A DNA stretch of 64,000 nucleotides from Acidimicrobiales bacterium (GCA_030748555.1 JASMLT010000003.1:1-64000); one strand, 5' to 3'; shown: positions 1-10,769, counted from the first letter of the stretch. Translations and numbers: made by a program. Notes: generated by a model from the letters alone, not told the origin.

Positions 1-1247
1 CCTATGAGACATTTGTCAGCTATCTGAACTATGTACTGATCACGAATAAGTTCATCTGGATGTTGAGCAACTACTTTCATCGCTTCAATAGCCGCCCTTG
101 CTCTACCTTCCTTACTCTCAAAATCTCCCTTTTCCAGAACTCTGTCAACTCGAAACTGCATGTGAGACTTAGCACTTTCTACTATCCTGTTGAGTTCAGC
201 AGGATCTGAAAATGCGAGGTCTCCTGGATCCTGCCCTTCAGGCAAATCGGCAACTTTAAAAAGCACGTCAAATTCAGATTCCCATTCATAGACTTTTTCG
301 GCGGCGGATTGACCTGCATTGTCAGCGTCAAAAGCCAGAACCACTTTTTTGGCAAATCGTGACATTTTTCTTACATGTTCTTGAGTTAATGCAGTCCCAC
401 ATGTTGCAATAGCTCTCGATATTCCTGCTTCATGACAACCGATTACATCTGTGTAGCCTTCGCAAACGACTAATTCATCAACCCTTCCAGCTTCTTCTTT
501 GGCCCAATTGAGTCCGTACAAGATCTGACTCTTTGAGTAGATTTCAGCCCCATCAGATGTGTTTTTGTATTTAGGACCTTCCCCTTCTGGAAGTTTCCTA
601 CCCCCAAAAGCAATAGGGTCTCCCTGTTCTGAGAAAATTGGAAATAGTATTCGATTCCTGAAGAAGTCGTATTGACCACCGTTCTTGTTTATTCCGCCCA
701 ACCCCGAAGCAACTAAATCTTCATTTGAAACTGAAAGATGCTTACACAGTGAATCCCATGAGTCTGATGCCCAACCAATAGAAAACTTTGCAGCAATGTC
801 GCCGACTAAGCCTCTTTGTTTGAGATATTCACGAGCGGGCATCGCCTCAGGATTATCCATATCAAACAATTTTTTATTGTAGAAATCAACAGCTTCCGCT
901 ACGAGTTCGATTAACTCTTTTCTGCGGTTACGGGATTTGCTTTCCTTTTTGTCGGTATACCGAAGAGGTATTCCATTTTGTGCCGCAAGCATTTCAACAG
1001 CAGCTACAAAATCAAGGTTGTCAATTTCACGGAGAAACTCGATCGAATCTCCTGTTGCTTGACAACCAAAACAGTAATATCGTCCATTTTCTTGATTGAC
1101 GGTGAAAGAGGGGGTTTTTTCATTATGAAAAGGACAGAGGCCTTTCCAGGAACGACCTACTTTTTTCAACTGAGTGTGTTGCGTGATTAAACGTATTATG
1201 TCAGATTCTTCGCGGACTCTACGAATGTCATCATCCACAATTCCCAT
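1..1247 (-). CDS. dnaG: DNA primase DnaG, partial (C-terminus off the left edge)
   Basis: Own translation from ATG at 1247: MGIVDDDIRRVREESDIIRLITQHTQLKKVGRSWKGLCPFHNEKTPSFTVNQENGRYYCFGCQATGD..., zinc finger and Toprim (VVCEGYTDV). Missing from the ORF track because it runs off the window. Confidence 0.95.
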   Translation of the reverse strand, partial: MGIVDDDIRRVREESDIIRLITQHTQLKKVGRSWKGLCPFHNEKTPSFTVNQENGRYYCFGCQATGDSIEFLREIDNLDFVAAVEMLAAQNGIPLRYTDKKESKSRNRRKELIELVAEAVDFYNKKLFDMDNPEAMPAREYLKQRGLVGDIAAKFSIGWASDSWDSLCKHLSVSNEDLVASGLGGINKNGGQYDFFRNRILFPIFSEQGDPIAFGGRKLPEGEGPKYKNTSDGAEIYSKSQILYGLNWAKEEAGRVDELVVCEGYTDVIGCHEAGISRAIATCGTALTQEHVRKMSRFAKKVVLAFDADNAGQSAAEKVYEWESEFDVLFKVADLPEGQDPGDLAFSDPAELNRIVESAKSHMQFRVDRVLEKGDFESKEGRARAAIEAMKVVAQHPDELIRDQYIVQIADKCLI

Positions 1248-1294
1248 AGTCGGAACTTAGCAGCGTGTAAGAGTAAGTTGCTAGAGCAACGTTG

Positions 1295-2848
1295 TTACTT
1301 GAAAGAAGAAAGAACTGCTTGTGCCGCTGCTAACCGAGCTACAGGGACGCGGAAAGGCGAGCAGGAAACATAGTCAACACCTGCGTCGAAAAAGAACCGA
1401 ATGGATTCAGGGTCTCCGCCGTGCTCTCCGCACACTCCTATTTCAAGTTCTGGATTGATTTTTCTGCCTTTATCAATTGCATGTTTTATAACATGGCCAA
1501 CGCCTTGAAAGTCGAGTGTTTCAAAGGGGTTAACAGAAAGAATCCCTTTATTTACATACATACCTATTACTCGACTTTCGATATCATCACGGCTGAACCC
1601 GAAAACCAATTGAGTTAGATCATTTGTTCCGAAGGAGAAAAAATCTGCACTTTTTGCCACTTCTTCTGCTGTTACGGAAGCACGAGGAGTTTCGATCATG
1701 GTTCCTATACTTGGCCGTAATTCGTCTTCTAAAGACGCTATCTCCTCCTCGATCCAAGATCTCACTAAATTCAGTTCTCTGACTTCTGAAACAAGTGGAA
1801 TCATAATGTCCACGTTCGGTTTTTTACCCATTCCCTTAACATCTAACAACGCACCTATCAGTGCTCGAGTTTGCATCCTGTATAACTGTTCTCGCAGTAT
1901 CGCTAGTCTCACCCCTCGAGTACCTAACATGGGATTATGTTCTGACCACTCATCGGACGTTTCCTCTCCTAGAAATTCATGAAGAGGTGCATCTAATAGT
2001 CGCACAGTCACCGGATTTGGTGCCATAGCAGAAATGACCTCGCTCAGGTCTGAACGCTGGGCAACCATTAACTCATTTAGACTTTCTTTTTCCTCTTCAC
2101 TCTCGTCATCTGCAAGAATGAAACGTTGTATTAAAGGTAAGCGGTCGCCCATAAACATGTGTTCTGTGCGACAAAGACCTATACCCTCGGCTCCAAAGGA
2201 AAGTGCTCTCTCAGTATCTTTTCCAGTATCTGAATTCGCTCTAACTTTTATATGACCGGAGCGAATGCCGTCCGCCCAGCCCAAGAGTGTTTCAAGTTCA
2301 GGAATTTCTTCACTTGATTCCTGTAGTTCCATTTCTCCAGAAAACAGTTCCCCTGTACTTCCATCCAGAGAAATACAAGCCCCTTCTTCTAATCTATTTT
2401 CTCCGATTCTTATTTCCGTTTCTAAAATTTCCAGCTCAGAAACTCCAACCACTGCAGGAATCCCCCACCCTCTCGCGACTACGGCAGCATGACTCGCCAT
2501 TCCGCCGCGAACAGTGACTATTCCTTCTGCCATTCTCATCCCAATCTCATCTGCGGGGCTCGTTTCATGGCATACAAGAATTACCTTTTCGCCTTCATCT
2601 GTGGCATCAAGAACAGAGTCGCTAGAGAAACATACAATTCCAGTTGCCGCACCGGGGCTTGCAGGTATTCCATTTCCCAGAAGTTTCAATTCTTTTGAAG
2701 GTTTTGTTGAAGCAGTGTTATGCATTAATGATTCAACTAATGAAGTTGGTACTGATGCGACGGCGTTTTTCTTTACTTCTTCAGTATTTATTGACTTAGC
2801 GTTTTCAACTAAATCTATTAACCAGTCAAGGGTGTGTTCGTTTTCCAT
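1295..2848 (-). CDS. Pyruvate phosphate dikinase-like protein lacking the N-terminal ATP-grasp domain
   Basis: Phospho-His domain (GGMASHAAVVARGWGIPAVVG) and PEP-binding TIM barrel (GAEGIGLCRTEHMF, RLLDAPLHEFLG, GVCGEHGGDP). Starts in the linker just before the His domain. Confidence 0.88.
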   Translation of the reverse strand: MENEHTLDWLIDLVENAKSINTEEVKKNAVASVPTSLVESLMHNTASTKPSKELKLLGNGIPASPGAATGIVCFSSDSVLDATDEGEKVILVCHETSPADEIGMRMAEGIVTVRGGMASHAAVVARGWGIPAVVGVSELEILETEIRIGENRLEEGACISLDGSTGELFSGEMELQESSEEIPELETLLGWADGIRSGHIKVRANSDTGKDTERALSFGAEGIGLCRTEHMFMGDRLPLIQRFILADDESEEEKESLNELMVAQRSDLSEVISAMAPNPVTVRLLDAPLHEFLGEETSDEWSEHNPMLGTRGVRLAILREQLYRMQTRALIGALLDVKGMGKKPNVDIMIPLVSEVRELNLVRSWIEEEIASLEDELRPSIGTMIETPRASVTAEEVAKSADFFSFGTNDLTQLVFGFSRDDIESRVIGMYVNKGILSVNPFETLDFQGVGHVIKHAIDKGRKINPELEIGVCGEHGGDPESIRFFFDAGVDYVSCSPFRVPVARLAAAQAVLSSFK

Positions 2849-2856
2849 TACTACGA

Positions 2857-4176
2857 CTATGGGGCTAAGTGAGATGATAAGTATTCGACAAGTTCATTTA
2901 TCGGAACACGATCTTGATTCATCGAATCCCTCTCTCTAACTGTTACCGCTTTGTCTTCGAGAGTTTCGAAATCAATTGTGACGCAATATGGAGTTCCTAT
3001 TTCATCTTGACGCCTGTAACGGCGGCCAATCGCTTGCGTCTGGTCATAATCGCACATCCAGTGTGGTTGAACGAGGTCAAGCACCTCCTTTGAGGGTTCA
3101 ATCAGTTCATCCTTTTTTGAAAGGGGCAGAACAGCGACTTTGTACGGGGAAAGACGATGATCTAATTTCAAGACATTACGCACTTCGCCATTTACCTCCT
3201 CTTCCTCATACGCGTCCATTAAAAATGCCATTGCAGTTCGAGTGGCTCCAGCTGCGGGTTCTATAACATGTGGAACATACCTCTCGCCCGTTCCTGAATC
3301 GTTATATTCAAGTTTATTTCCTGAAGCTTGAGCATGTTGATTCAAGTCAAAGTCAGTTCTATTCGCAATTCCTTCCAATTCGTCCCAACCCCATGGAAAA
3401 GAAAACTCTATATCAGAGGTTGCTCTCGCGTAATGGCTCAGTTCATCTGGATCGTGAATTCTCAATCTTAGGGAATCTGCTTTCATGCCTAAGTTTAAGT
3501 ACCAATCCATTCTCTCTTTACACCAGTATTCAAACCATTTGTCGGAATCTGCTGGTGGGACGAAATATTCCATTTCCATCTGTTCAAATTCTCTAGTGCG
3601 GAAAACAAAGTTTCCTGGAGTTATTTCATTCCGGAATGACTTTCCTATTTGGGCAATTCCAAAAGGTGGTTTTTTTCTGCTTGTATTTAAAACGTTTGTG
3701 AAATTAGTGAACATACCTTGAGCGGTCTCGGGTCTCAAATAGACTTCAGCAGCGGAATCGATTACGGGTCCGGCGTTTGTCTTGAACATCAGATTGAACT
3801 GCCGTGCTTCAGTGAAAGAGGATTTTGAGTCGCAAGTGGGACAGCTATTCAGGTCTTCGAGTTTGTCCTGACGGAAGCGCGACCCGCACTCGCGACAGTC
3901 GACTAAAGGGTCAGTGAAGTTTGTTAAGTGTCCGGATGCCTCCCATATAGAAGGAGGCGAAAGGATTGCTGCATCTATACCAACTACATCTTGACGGAAC
4001 TGAACCATCGAGCGCCACCATTGTTCTTTCACATTTCGTAGCAACAAAACCCCTACAGGCCCATAGTCGTAGGTGGATCTGAACCCACCGTAGATTTCTG
4101 CTGACTGAAATACGAACCCTCTTCGTTTTGAAAGGTTTACGACTTTGTCGAAAAGTTCCTCTTTATTAACACCCAT
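2857..4176 (-). CDS. glyQS: Glycyl-tRNA synthetase (class II, single chain)
   Basis: KRRGFVFQSAEIYGGFRSTYDYGPVGVLLLRN, FRNEITPGNFVFRTREFEQMEMEYF motifs. Confidence 0.95.
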   Translation of the reverse strand: MGVNKEELFDKVVNLSKRRGFVFQSAEIYGGFRSTYDYGPVGVLLLRNVKEQWWRSMVQFRQDVVGIDAAILSPPSIWEASGHLTNFTDPLVDCRECGSRFRQDKLEDLNSCPTCDSKSSFTEARQFNLMFKTNAGPVIDSAAEVYLRPETAQGMFTNFTNVLNTSRKKPPFGIAQIGKSFRNEITPGNFVFRTREFEQMEMEYFVPPADSDKWFEYWCKERMDWYLNLGMKADSLRLRIHDPDELSHYARATSDIEFSFPWGWDELEGIANRTDFDLNQHAQASGNKLEYNDSGTGERYVPHVIEPAAGATRTAMAFLMDAYEEEEVNGEVRNVLKLDHRLSPYKVAVLPLSKKDELIEPSKEVLDLVQPHWMCDYDQTQAIGRRYRRQDEIGTPYCVTIDFETLEDKAVTVRERDSMNQDRVPINELVEYLSSHLAP

Positions 4177-4220
4177 AATCGAAGCGTACTAGGCCACAGA
4201 GGTTCATCTTGAAATATTTA

Positions 4221-4937
4221 CTAAGTATCCATAACTCGTCGTGATCTTATTTTTCTTTCTAAGTGAAACTCCACAGCTTCAGAAGCGATTCGGTCTATTT
4301 CAGAAATAGTTTTTACATCTTTCACTTCAAGTGCTTGATTTAATGCACCGCCCAAAATCGCTCGCATCACAGCGATAGAGGCATCTGAAATACTTCTTCC
4401 ACGTTGGCATTTACCGCAAAAAACTCCGCCCTCGCTAACAGATATTGATACAAGATTTTCTGTATCTAAACATTTGGCACAGAACCCCAATTCAGGTGCT
4501 AATCCTTCATGATCAAGTAGTTTCAAAAAAAATGCTGAAACAAGCAATGGAGGGTTTTTCTCGTCTAGTGCCCGAAGGGCTCCAAGAAGCATCTTGTAAC
4601 GTTTCGGATCTGGTGATTCATCAGGAGCCACATGATCTACGACCTCTAACATCGAAGAAGCATCACTAAACAGGTCAGGGTCTGATCTAATATTTTGGAA
4701 CCTATCAATTGTCTCAGCTTGTGTGACTATCCCTAAGTCACCTTTGCCTCTATATAACTGCAATGAAACATGGTTTGTTGGCTCCAAGCGTCCACCAAAC
4801 TTGCTTCGTGTTTTCCTTACACCCTTAGCAACAACTCTGACTTTTCCGTTGTCTTCTGTAATGATGACAATTATCCGATCTGATTCGCCTAGTTTCCATG
4901 TACGGATAACTATTCCTTGGTCACGATAAAGAGACAT
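4221..4937 (-). CDS. recO: DNA repair protein RecO
   Basis: MSLYRDQGIVIRTWKLGESDRIIVIIT..., Zn-binding Cys motifs, synteny with era/uppS/glyS. Confidence 0.9.
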   Translation of the reverse strand: MSLYRDQGIVIRTWKLGESDRIIVIITEDNGKVRVVAKGVRKTRSKFGGRLEPTNHVSLQLYRGKGDLGIVTQAETIDRFQNIRSDPDLFSDASSMLEVVDHVAPDESPDPKRYKMLLGALRALDEKNPPLLVSAFFLKLLDHEGLAPELGFCAKCLDTENLVSISVSEGGVFCGKCQRGRSISDASIAVMRAILGGALNQALEVKDVKTISEIDRIASEAVEFHLERKIRSRRVMDT

Positions 4938-4939
4938 TC

Positions 4940-5656
4940 TTAACTTCCGCCAAGGCCACCAAATCGCCGATCCCTGTCTTGAAATTCTTTAATCGCATTA
5001 AACAAGTCCTTACGCGAGAAATCTGGCCACAAAGTGTCACTGAATACAAGTTCGCTATAGGCCAACTCCCAAAGCAAAAAATTCGAAATTCTGGACTCTC
5101 CAGAAGTTCTTATTACTAAGTCAGGATCAGGCATTTCAGGGTTGTAAAGATTTCTCTCTATCGTTTTCTCTGTGACCTTTTTGACTCCTGAATCAATCAC
5201 TTTTTGAACGGCATCAACAATTTCTGCTCTTCCTCCATAATTGAAAGCAACAGTGAAAGTCAAACCTGTATTACTTCTGGTGAGCTTCTCGGCCTCTTCC
5301 ATTCTTTTAACAATTCTTTTAGGAACTTTCCCGTCACGGCGGCCAAGAAAACAAATCCTCACATTTCTTTCATTCAATTCTTCTTGTCGTTGGATAATTA
5401 TCTGTTCATTGAAGTCAAGTAAAAACTGAACTTCTTTCGCTGGTCGTTTCCAGTTCTCGGTTGAAAAAGCAAATACGGTAAACCATTCGACTCCTATTTC
5501 AATGGCACCCTCCACAACATCAAAAAGAGATTTTTCTCCCTCTGTATGCCCGTCTGTTCTTTTTAATCCCCTCTTTTCCGCCCAACGGCCATTGCCGTCC
5601 ATCACACAAGCTATGTGTCGGGGTATGAATTCGGGATCCAGATTGTCGGGTATCAC
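4940..5656 (-). CDS. uppS: Isoprenyl (undecaprenyl) diphosphate synthase
   Basis: HIACVMDGNGRWAEKRGLKRTDGHTEG ... PDPDLVIRTSGESRISNFLLWELAYSE. Confidence 0.95.
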   Translation of the reverse strand: MIPDNLDPEFIPRHIACVMDGNGRWAEKRGLKRTDGHTEGEKSLFDVVEGAIEIGVEWFTVFAFSTENWKRPAKEVQFLLDFNEQIIIQRQEELNERNVRICFLGRRDGKVPKRIVKRMEEAEKLTRSNTGLTFTVAFNYGGRAEIVDAVQKVIDSGVKKVTEKTIERNLYNPEMPDPDLVIRTSGESRISNFLLWELAYSELVFSDTLWPDFSRKDLFNAIKEFQDRDRRFGGLGGS

Positions 5657-5713
5657 AACTTTGAAGCTATCTGTCTAATAGCCACACAGGAAATCGAAAT
5701 TAAGGTTTGCATT

Positions 5714-6601
5714 TCAATATCCGAAACGGTCAAGCGACCGCGGATGCTTTTGCCAATCTTTTTCAACTTTCACTACTAATTCAATGAATGCTCCATCTTT
5801 TAGCTGTTTCCTTACCGCAGTTCCGACCTTTTTCAAAACTTCGCCTTTGTGCCCGATTACTATTCCTTTTTGCGAATTTCTCTCTACTAAGATTTCGCAT
5901 CGGATACGTGGCCAGTCCCACTCTGTAACTCGTGTTGCTATCGAATGTGGCAGCTCTTCACGAACTTCTGAAAGAAGTTGTTCCCGAACTAGTTCTGCAA
6001 CCCAAAAAGACTCAGAAAAGTCGGTTTCCATATTTTCAGGAAAGTAACGTGGCCCAGGAACCAGTTTTGTCTTGATATGTTCCAATAGTTCCGTGACTCC
6101 TTCTCCCGTTGAAGCGGAAATTGGGAAATACTCAGCAAAAGAGAAGTCTGAAGCTTCATTCAGTTGTGTCAAAATTCTACCGCTTTTGACTTTGTCTATT
6201 TTGTTAAGAACTAGAAGAGTTTTTTCAACTGGTAAAGATTCAGCGATAAACCTGTCCCCTTTACCAATTGCCGAATCAGCCTCTACTACAAAGAGAACCA
6301 AATCAATTTCCTTTAATGTGAAACGAGCAGTGTCATTCAATCTCGTACCCAGGAGAGTTCTTGGTTTATGAATACCAGGAGTATCGCAAAAAACGATCTG
6401 AAATTCAGAACCTGTAAGAACACCCCTTATCTCTGTGCGAGTTGTTTGTGGTTTATCCGAAACGATCGCTATTTTCTTTTTGAAAAAAGCATTTAATAAA
6501 GTTGACTTACCGACATTTGGCCTACCCACTAAGCTCACAAAACCTGAAATGTGGCCATCTGGCACTTCTATAGTTGGGTGGCTTTCTGAAATGTCATCCA
6601 T
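5714..6601 (-). CDS. era: GTPase Era
   Basis: GRPNVGKSTLLNA, DTPGIHKP, NKIDK, C-terminal KH domain (IVIGHKGEVLKKVG). Confidence 0.95.
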   Translation of the reverse strand: MDDISESHPTIEVPDGHISGFVSLVGRPNVGKSTLLNAFFKKKIAIVSDKPQTTRTEIRGVLTGSEFQIVFCDTPGIHKPRTLLGTRLNDTARFTLKEIDLVLFVVEADSAIGKGDRFIAESLPVEKTLLVLNKIDKVKSGRILTQLNEASDFSFAEYFPISASTGEGVTELLEHIKTKLVPGPRYFPENMETDFSESFWVAELVREQLLSEVREELPHSIATRVTEWDWPRIRCEILVERNSQKGIVIGHKGEVLKKVGTAVRKQLKDGAFIELVVKVEKDWQKHPRSLDRFGY

Positions 6602-7411
6602 CTACTGACCTGGCGCCGTGACCCTGACCTGAGTGATCCTCCTGCCGACTACTTTTTCAACTACAAAATGGTGTTCAGCTATATCCACATTTTCTCCTGC
6701 TTCTGGGGCATGCCCCAGTGCATCAAAGATGAGACCCCCCAAGGTGTCCCAATCACCTTCCGGTAATACTCCTCCTAGTAGTTCATTCAACTCGTCAACC
6801 GGCATTCTCCCGTGAACACGCAAGCCTCCTCCGATAAGAGGTTCAGCTAGCGCCTCTTCACTGTCGAACTCATCTACTATCTCTCCCACTACCTCTTCTA
6901 ATAGATCCTCTAAGGTGACCAGTCCCGCTGTCCCTCCGTATTCATCGATGACTATCGCTAAGTGATAGTGATTAGATTGCATTTCGCGTAGCAGTAATCC
7001 AGCTTTTTTTGTTTCTGGGATGAACTGTGGTAAACGCGCCAGAGTTTTTACCAAGATTTCACCGTCCCCATCCAGTTGAGCTTCCATCATGTCTTTTGCG
7101 AAAACCACTCCTACTATCTCATCTAAATTTTCACTACTCACAGGTACGCGTGAAAAACCATTCAATACAGAGACTTCCATAGCAGCAGAGACAGTGAAGT
7201 TGTCGGGAACACTGACGATGTCGGGTCGTGGTGTCATTACCTCTCGTACCAGAGTGTCGCCGAAAGCCAACACCGATTCAATTAGTTCATGTTCATCATT
7301 TTCTATCGATTTCGACTCGAGAGCTTTTTTGGCAGTTTCTAAGAGTTCATCTTCAGAGACGATTCTGCTCTCCTTCGATTTGAAAAATTTTCTCGTCAGA
7401 TTTCTAAGCAT
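6602..7411 (-). CDS. CorC-type CBS-domain protein (hemolysin C family)
   Basis: VREVMTPRPDIVSVP, DEYGGTAGLVTLEDLLEEVVGEI. Confidence 0.9.
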   Translation of the reverse strand: MLRNLTRKFFKSKESRIVSEDELLETAKKALESKSIENDEHELIESVLAFGDTLVREVMTPRPDIVSVPDNFTVSAAMEVSVLNGFSRVPVSSENLDEIVGVVFAKDMMEAQLDGDGEILVKTLARLPQFIPETKKAGLLLREMQSNHYHLAIVIDEYGGTAGLVTLEDLLEEVVGEIVDEFDSEEALAEPLIGGGLRVHGRMPVDELNELLGGVLPEGDWDTLGGLIFDALGHAPEAGENVDIAEHHFVVEKVVGRRITQVRVTAPGQ

Positions 7412-7949
7412 CGTTAACTCTTAAATGTTTTATATGACGATCAATAAGGCTTTTTTCCATTTTTTTCATTTCAACCTCTGCTGACTCTTCATAATGGTCA
7501 TATCCCAATAAATGGAGTATCCCGTGTGTCAGAAGAAGAGCAATTTCATCTTCAAAATTTAGACCTTTTTCTCTCGCTTGATGCGCTGCCACTGCGGGAC
7601 ATATGCACACATCACCCATGAGATAGACAGGGTCATCTGTTTCATTATCGGGTTCATCTATTGGGAAAGCCAATACGTCGGTTGGTCCTGATTTAAATAG
7701 ATGCTTTTCATTTAATGCAGAGATTTCTTCTGGATCTAAAAGAATCACATTCATTTCCAGTGGTCTTTTATTCGGGGCGGCTTCTTCAACGATTTTTTTA
7801 ACGAATCCCTCCAAAGCCTCAAGGTTTATTTCGCTGTTCTTTTCTAGTCGCTTATCCATTAAACCGATATAAATCGCTTCGTCGGCTTCTGGTGTTCCTT
7901 TGAGCAAGTTACTTAGTACCAATATTTTTTTTGAATTGTCTACCGGCAT
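7404..7949 (-). CDS. ybeY: Endoribonuclease YbeY (alternative start at 7859)
   Basis: LLLTHGILHLLGYDHYEE metal-binding motif; the long ORF overlaps phoH, so MDKRLEK (7859) is a plausible start. Confidence 0.93.
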   Translation of the reverse strand: MPVDNSKKILVLSNLLKGTPEADEAIYIGLMDKRLEKNSEINLEALEGFVKKIVEEAAPNKRPLEMNVILLDPEEISALNEKHLFKSGPTDVLAFPIDEPDNETDDPVYLMGDVCICPAVAAHQAREKGLNFEDEIALLLTHGILHLLGYDHYEESAEVEMKKMEKSLIDRHIKHLRVNDA

Positions 7950-8880
7950 TTTCGTACGCTTGGACTATTTCTTGGACTATTTCATGCCTTACGACATCTC
8001 GAGCCCCAAGTTTCACAAAACCCAAACCGTTGATTCCGGAAAATATATTCTCCAAGCCTTCAATTCCACTTCGACCACCAGGAACATCTATTTGACTTGC
8101 GTCACCAGTTACTATTACTCGTGATCCGAAACCAATTCTTGTTAGGAACATTTTCATTTGTTCTGGTGTTGTATTTTGTGCCTCATCGAGAATTATAAAA
8201 CTGTTGTTAAGGGTTCTTCCCCTCATGAAAGCAAGCGGCGCGACTTCTATTTGACCTCTTTCGAGTAATCTTTCTGCTTTTTCAGGATCAAGCATGTCGA
8301 AAAGTGCATCGTAAAGAGGTCGGAAATAGGGATCAACTTTTGCCATTAGGTCACCAGGGAGAAATCCGACTCTTTCACCTGCCTCGACTAATGGTCGAGT
8401 GAGAATAATACGGTCAACTTCACCTTTTTGCATCGCACTGACTGCTAGTGCTACAGCTAACCAGCTTTTTCCTGTTCCTGCAGGACCTATGGCAAATGTG
8501 ATAATGTTTTTGCTCGCGGTATCCAGATAATTCTTTTGCCCTGAAGATTTAGCTCTGACTGGTTTCCCTCTTGCTGTTATAAGTAGCTCTGTCGTTAATA
8601 TTTCAGATGGATTCTCGTCTTCTTTAACCATTTCAATTGTCTTTTTGAGGACATTTGCATCGAGTGGTAGTCCTCTTTCAAGCATTCTTGTCATTTCGCG
8701 AAATATCTGCTCAATCAGGATTGCACTGTCACCGTCAATAGCGATCTGATTGCCACGTACATGAATCTTCGTCTCAGGAAAAGAGGTTTCTATTATCTGT
8801 AAAAGCTCGTCACCCTGCCCTAAAAGTTCGGGCATGAGCTCATTCCCTGGAAGGTCGAATCTAACTTTTGTGTCTTGCAT
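7909..8880 (-). CDS. phoH: PhoH family ATPase
   Basis: AIGPAGTGKSWLAVALAV, IILDEAQNTTPEQMKMFLTRIGFGSRVIVTGD. Confidence 0.93.
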   Translation of the reverse strand: MQDTKVRFDLPGNELMPELLGQGDELLQIIETSFPETKIHVRGNQIAIDGDSAILIEQIFREMTRMLERGLPLDANVLKKTIEMVKEDENPSEILTTELLITARGKPVRAKSSGQKNYLDTASKNIITFAIGPAGTGKSWLAVALAVSAMQKGEVDRIILTRPLVEAGERVGFLPGDLMAKVDPYFRPLYDALFDMLDPEKAERLLERGQIEVAPLAFMRGRTLNNSFIILDEAQNTTPEQMKMFLTRIGFGSRVIVTGDASQIDVPGGRSGIEGLENIFSGINGLGFVKLGARDVVRHEIVQEIVQAYENAGRQFKKNIGTK

Positions 8881-8954
8881 TTGAGAGATTCAGGCTATCC
8901 GAAAGAAAACTTTCAGCATCACTGGGTTTTTAATATTAAAGATCGATGGTTGAT

Positions 8955-9326
8955 TTATTTTTTCCTTCGTTTCTTTTTCGAATTTCGCGAGATCTTCTTT
9001 AATCTTGCCCGCCCTTTTTTGGACTTTTGTTTTTCGAGTTCGGCCAGAACTCTGGGACCCGCCTCATTTATCACATCTTCTGCTGCATCTAGTAACGCCG
9101 AGATACTTTGATCTTCCCCTAAACTCGATGGTTCTTTCGGTGTTTCCGGTGTGATCAGGCTTCCGTAGCTCCAATTTACGTCTACTCTTCTTTTTTCGAA
9201 TGAACCGCACTCCTCTGGACATCGCCAAGGTGCTTCAGGAGCCTTATCTAAATTGCATTTTCTAACAGTTTCGCCGTTGGGATAGCTCCTACTTTCAAAC
9301 TGCTTACAGTCTTCTCTCATGGGCAT
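8955..9326 (-). CDS. Small Cys-containing protein with a basic C-terminal tail, unknown function
   Basis: ORF of 123 aa with CKQF/RKC/RCPEEC cysteines and a KKKRRKK tail; follows sufB closely. Confidence 0.65.
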   Translation of the reverse strand: MPMREDCKQFESRSYPNGETVRKCNLDKAPEAPWRCPEECGSFEKRRVDVNWSYGSLITPETPKEPSSLGEDQSISALLDAAEDVINEAGPRVLAELEKQKSKKGRARLKKISRNSKKKRRKK

Positions 9327-9365
9327 ATAAACAGTATGTCATTTGAAGTGACCCTAGTGATTTAT

Positions 9366-10769
9366 TTATCCTACAGATCCTTCCATCTGTAATTCAATCA
9401 AACGACTCCATTCAACTGCATATTCCATTGGGAGAGTCTTGGTAACTGGTTCAATGAATCCATTTACAACTAGCGAGGTAGCTTGATCTTCTGACAGACC
9501 TCTGCTCATCAAATAAAAGAGCTGTTCATCAGCTACTTTTGAAACGGTTGCTTCGTGACCAATAACAGCATCTGAAGTTCCAACCTCCATGTATGGGTAT
9601 GTGTCTGAAATGCTTTCATCGTCGAGGATTAGAGCGTCGCACTGAACGTGGCTCTTACAGCCATAAGCATCGTCTTCAACCCTTACCAAACCTCTGTAGC
9701 TAGTTCGCCCTCCGTCTTTCGAGATTGACTTAGAAATAATTTTTGAGGATGTTTCTGGTGCTGCATGAGTCATTTTTGCCCCTGCATCCTGATGCTGCCC
9801 CGAACCTGCGTATGCCACTGATAAGACCTCACCTGACGCTTTTGGACCTGTCATAACAACTGCGGGGTATTTCATCGTTAGCTGGGATCCTATATTTCCG
9901 TCTATCCATTCCATGCGACCCTCTTCTTCGACCACTGCTCTTTTAGTCACGAGGTTATATACATTGTTTGACCAGTTTTGAATTGTCGTGTAGGTAACTC
10001 TTGCAGATGGTTTAACGACTATTTCAACTACGGCAGAATGCAAGGAGTCTGTCGTGTAGACAGGGGCTGAGCAGCCCTCTATGTAGTGAACTTCGGAACC
10101 TTCATCTGCAATTATTAAGGTTCTTTCGAACTGGCCCATATTTTCTGCATTAATTCTGAAGTAGGCCTGAAGTGGCATTTCAACCTTCACCCCTGGCGGA
10201 ACGTAGATGAAAGATCCTCCGCTCCAGACTGCAGAATTGAGCGCAGAGAACTTATTGTCGTTTGGTGGTATTACTTTGCCGAAATATTGTTTCAGGATCT
10301 CTGGATTATCGCGCAGGGCTGTGTCCATATCCGAAAAAATTACACCTTGTTCTTCTAGATCTTCGCGGTTTTTATGGTAGACAACTTCTGATTCGTACTG
10401 TGCAGTAACACCTGCTAGATATTTTCGCTCTGCTTCAGGTATTCCTAATTTTTCATAAGTATCTTTGATGGATTCGGGTACGTCTTCCCAATCGTCGGAA
10501 AGTTTTTCAGTCGGTTTTATGTAGTAATAAATGTCATCGAAGTCGATCCCGTCTAAGTCTCCGCCCCATGCGGGCATGGGCCTCTTTAAAAACCTTTCAT
10601 GAGATTTGAGCCTGAAGTCATGCATCCATTTGGGCTCATTTTTCATTCCTGACATCTCTTTAATAATTTCAGGGTTAAGGCCCTTTTTTGGTTTGTAGAT
10701 GTAGTCTTCTTCGTCACTCCAGCCAAGCTGGTAGTTGCTTAGATCCACGCCTATTTCACTTGAAGTCAC
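9366..10769 (-). CDS. sufB: Fe-S cluster assembly protein SufB
   Basis: [58 protein letters not shown]. Confidence 0.95.
   Translation of the reverse strand: MTSSEIGVDLSNYQLGWSDEEDYIYKPKKGLNPEIIKEMSGMKNEPKWMHDFRLKSHERFLKRPMPAWGGDLDGIDFDDIYYYIKPTEKLSDDWEDVPESIKDTYEKLGIPEAERKYLAGVTAQYESEVVYHKNREDLEEQGVIFSDMDTALRDNPEILKQYFGKVIPPNDNKFSALNSAVWSGGSFIYVPPGVKVEMPLQAYFRINAENMGQFERTLIIADEGSEVHYIEGCSAPVYTTDSLHSAVVEIVVKPSARVTYTTIQNWSNNVYNLVTKRAVVEEEGRMEWIDGNIGSQLTMKYPAVVMTGPKASGEVLSVAYAGSGQHQDAGAKMTHAAPETSSKIISKSISKDGGRTSYRGLVRVEDDAYGCKSHVQCDALILDDESISDTYPYMEVGTSDAVIGHEATVSKVADEQLFYLMSRGLSEDQATSLVVNGFIEPVTKTLPMEYAVEWSRLIELQMEGSVG

Noticed and set aside
2514-2939. 141-aa + strand ORF opposite ppdK and other >60-aa ORFs opposite housekeeping genes
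   Set aside because: Antisense to well-supported genes and without domain signatures.
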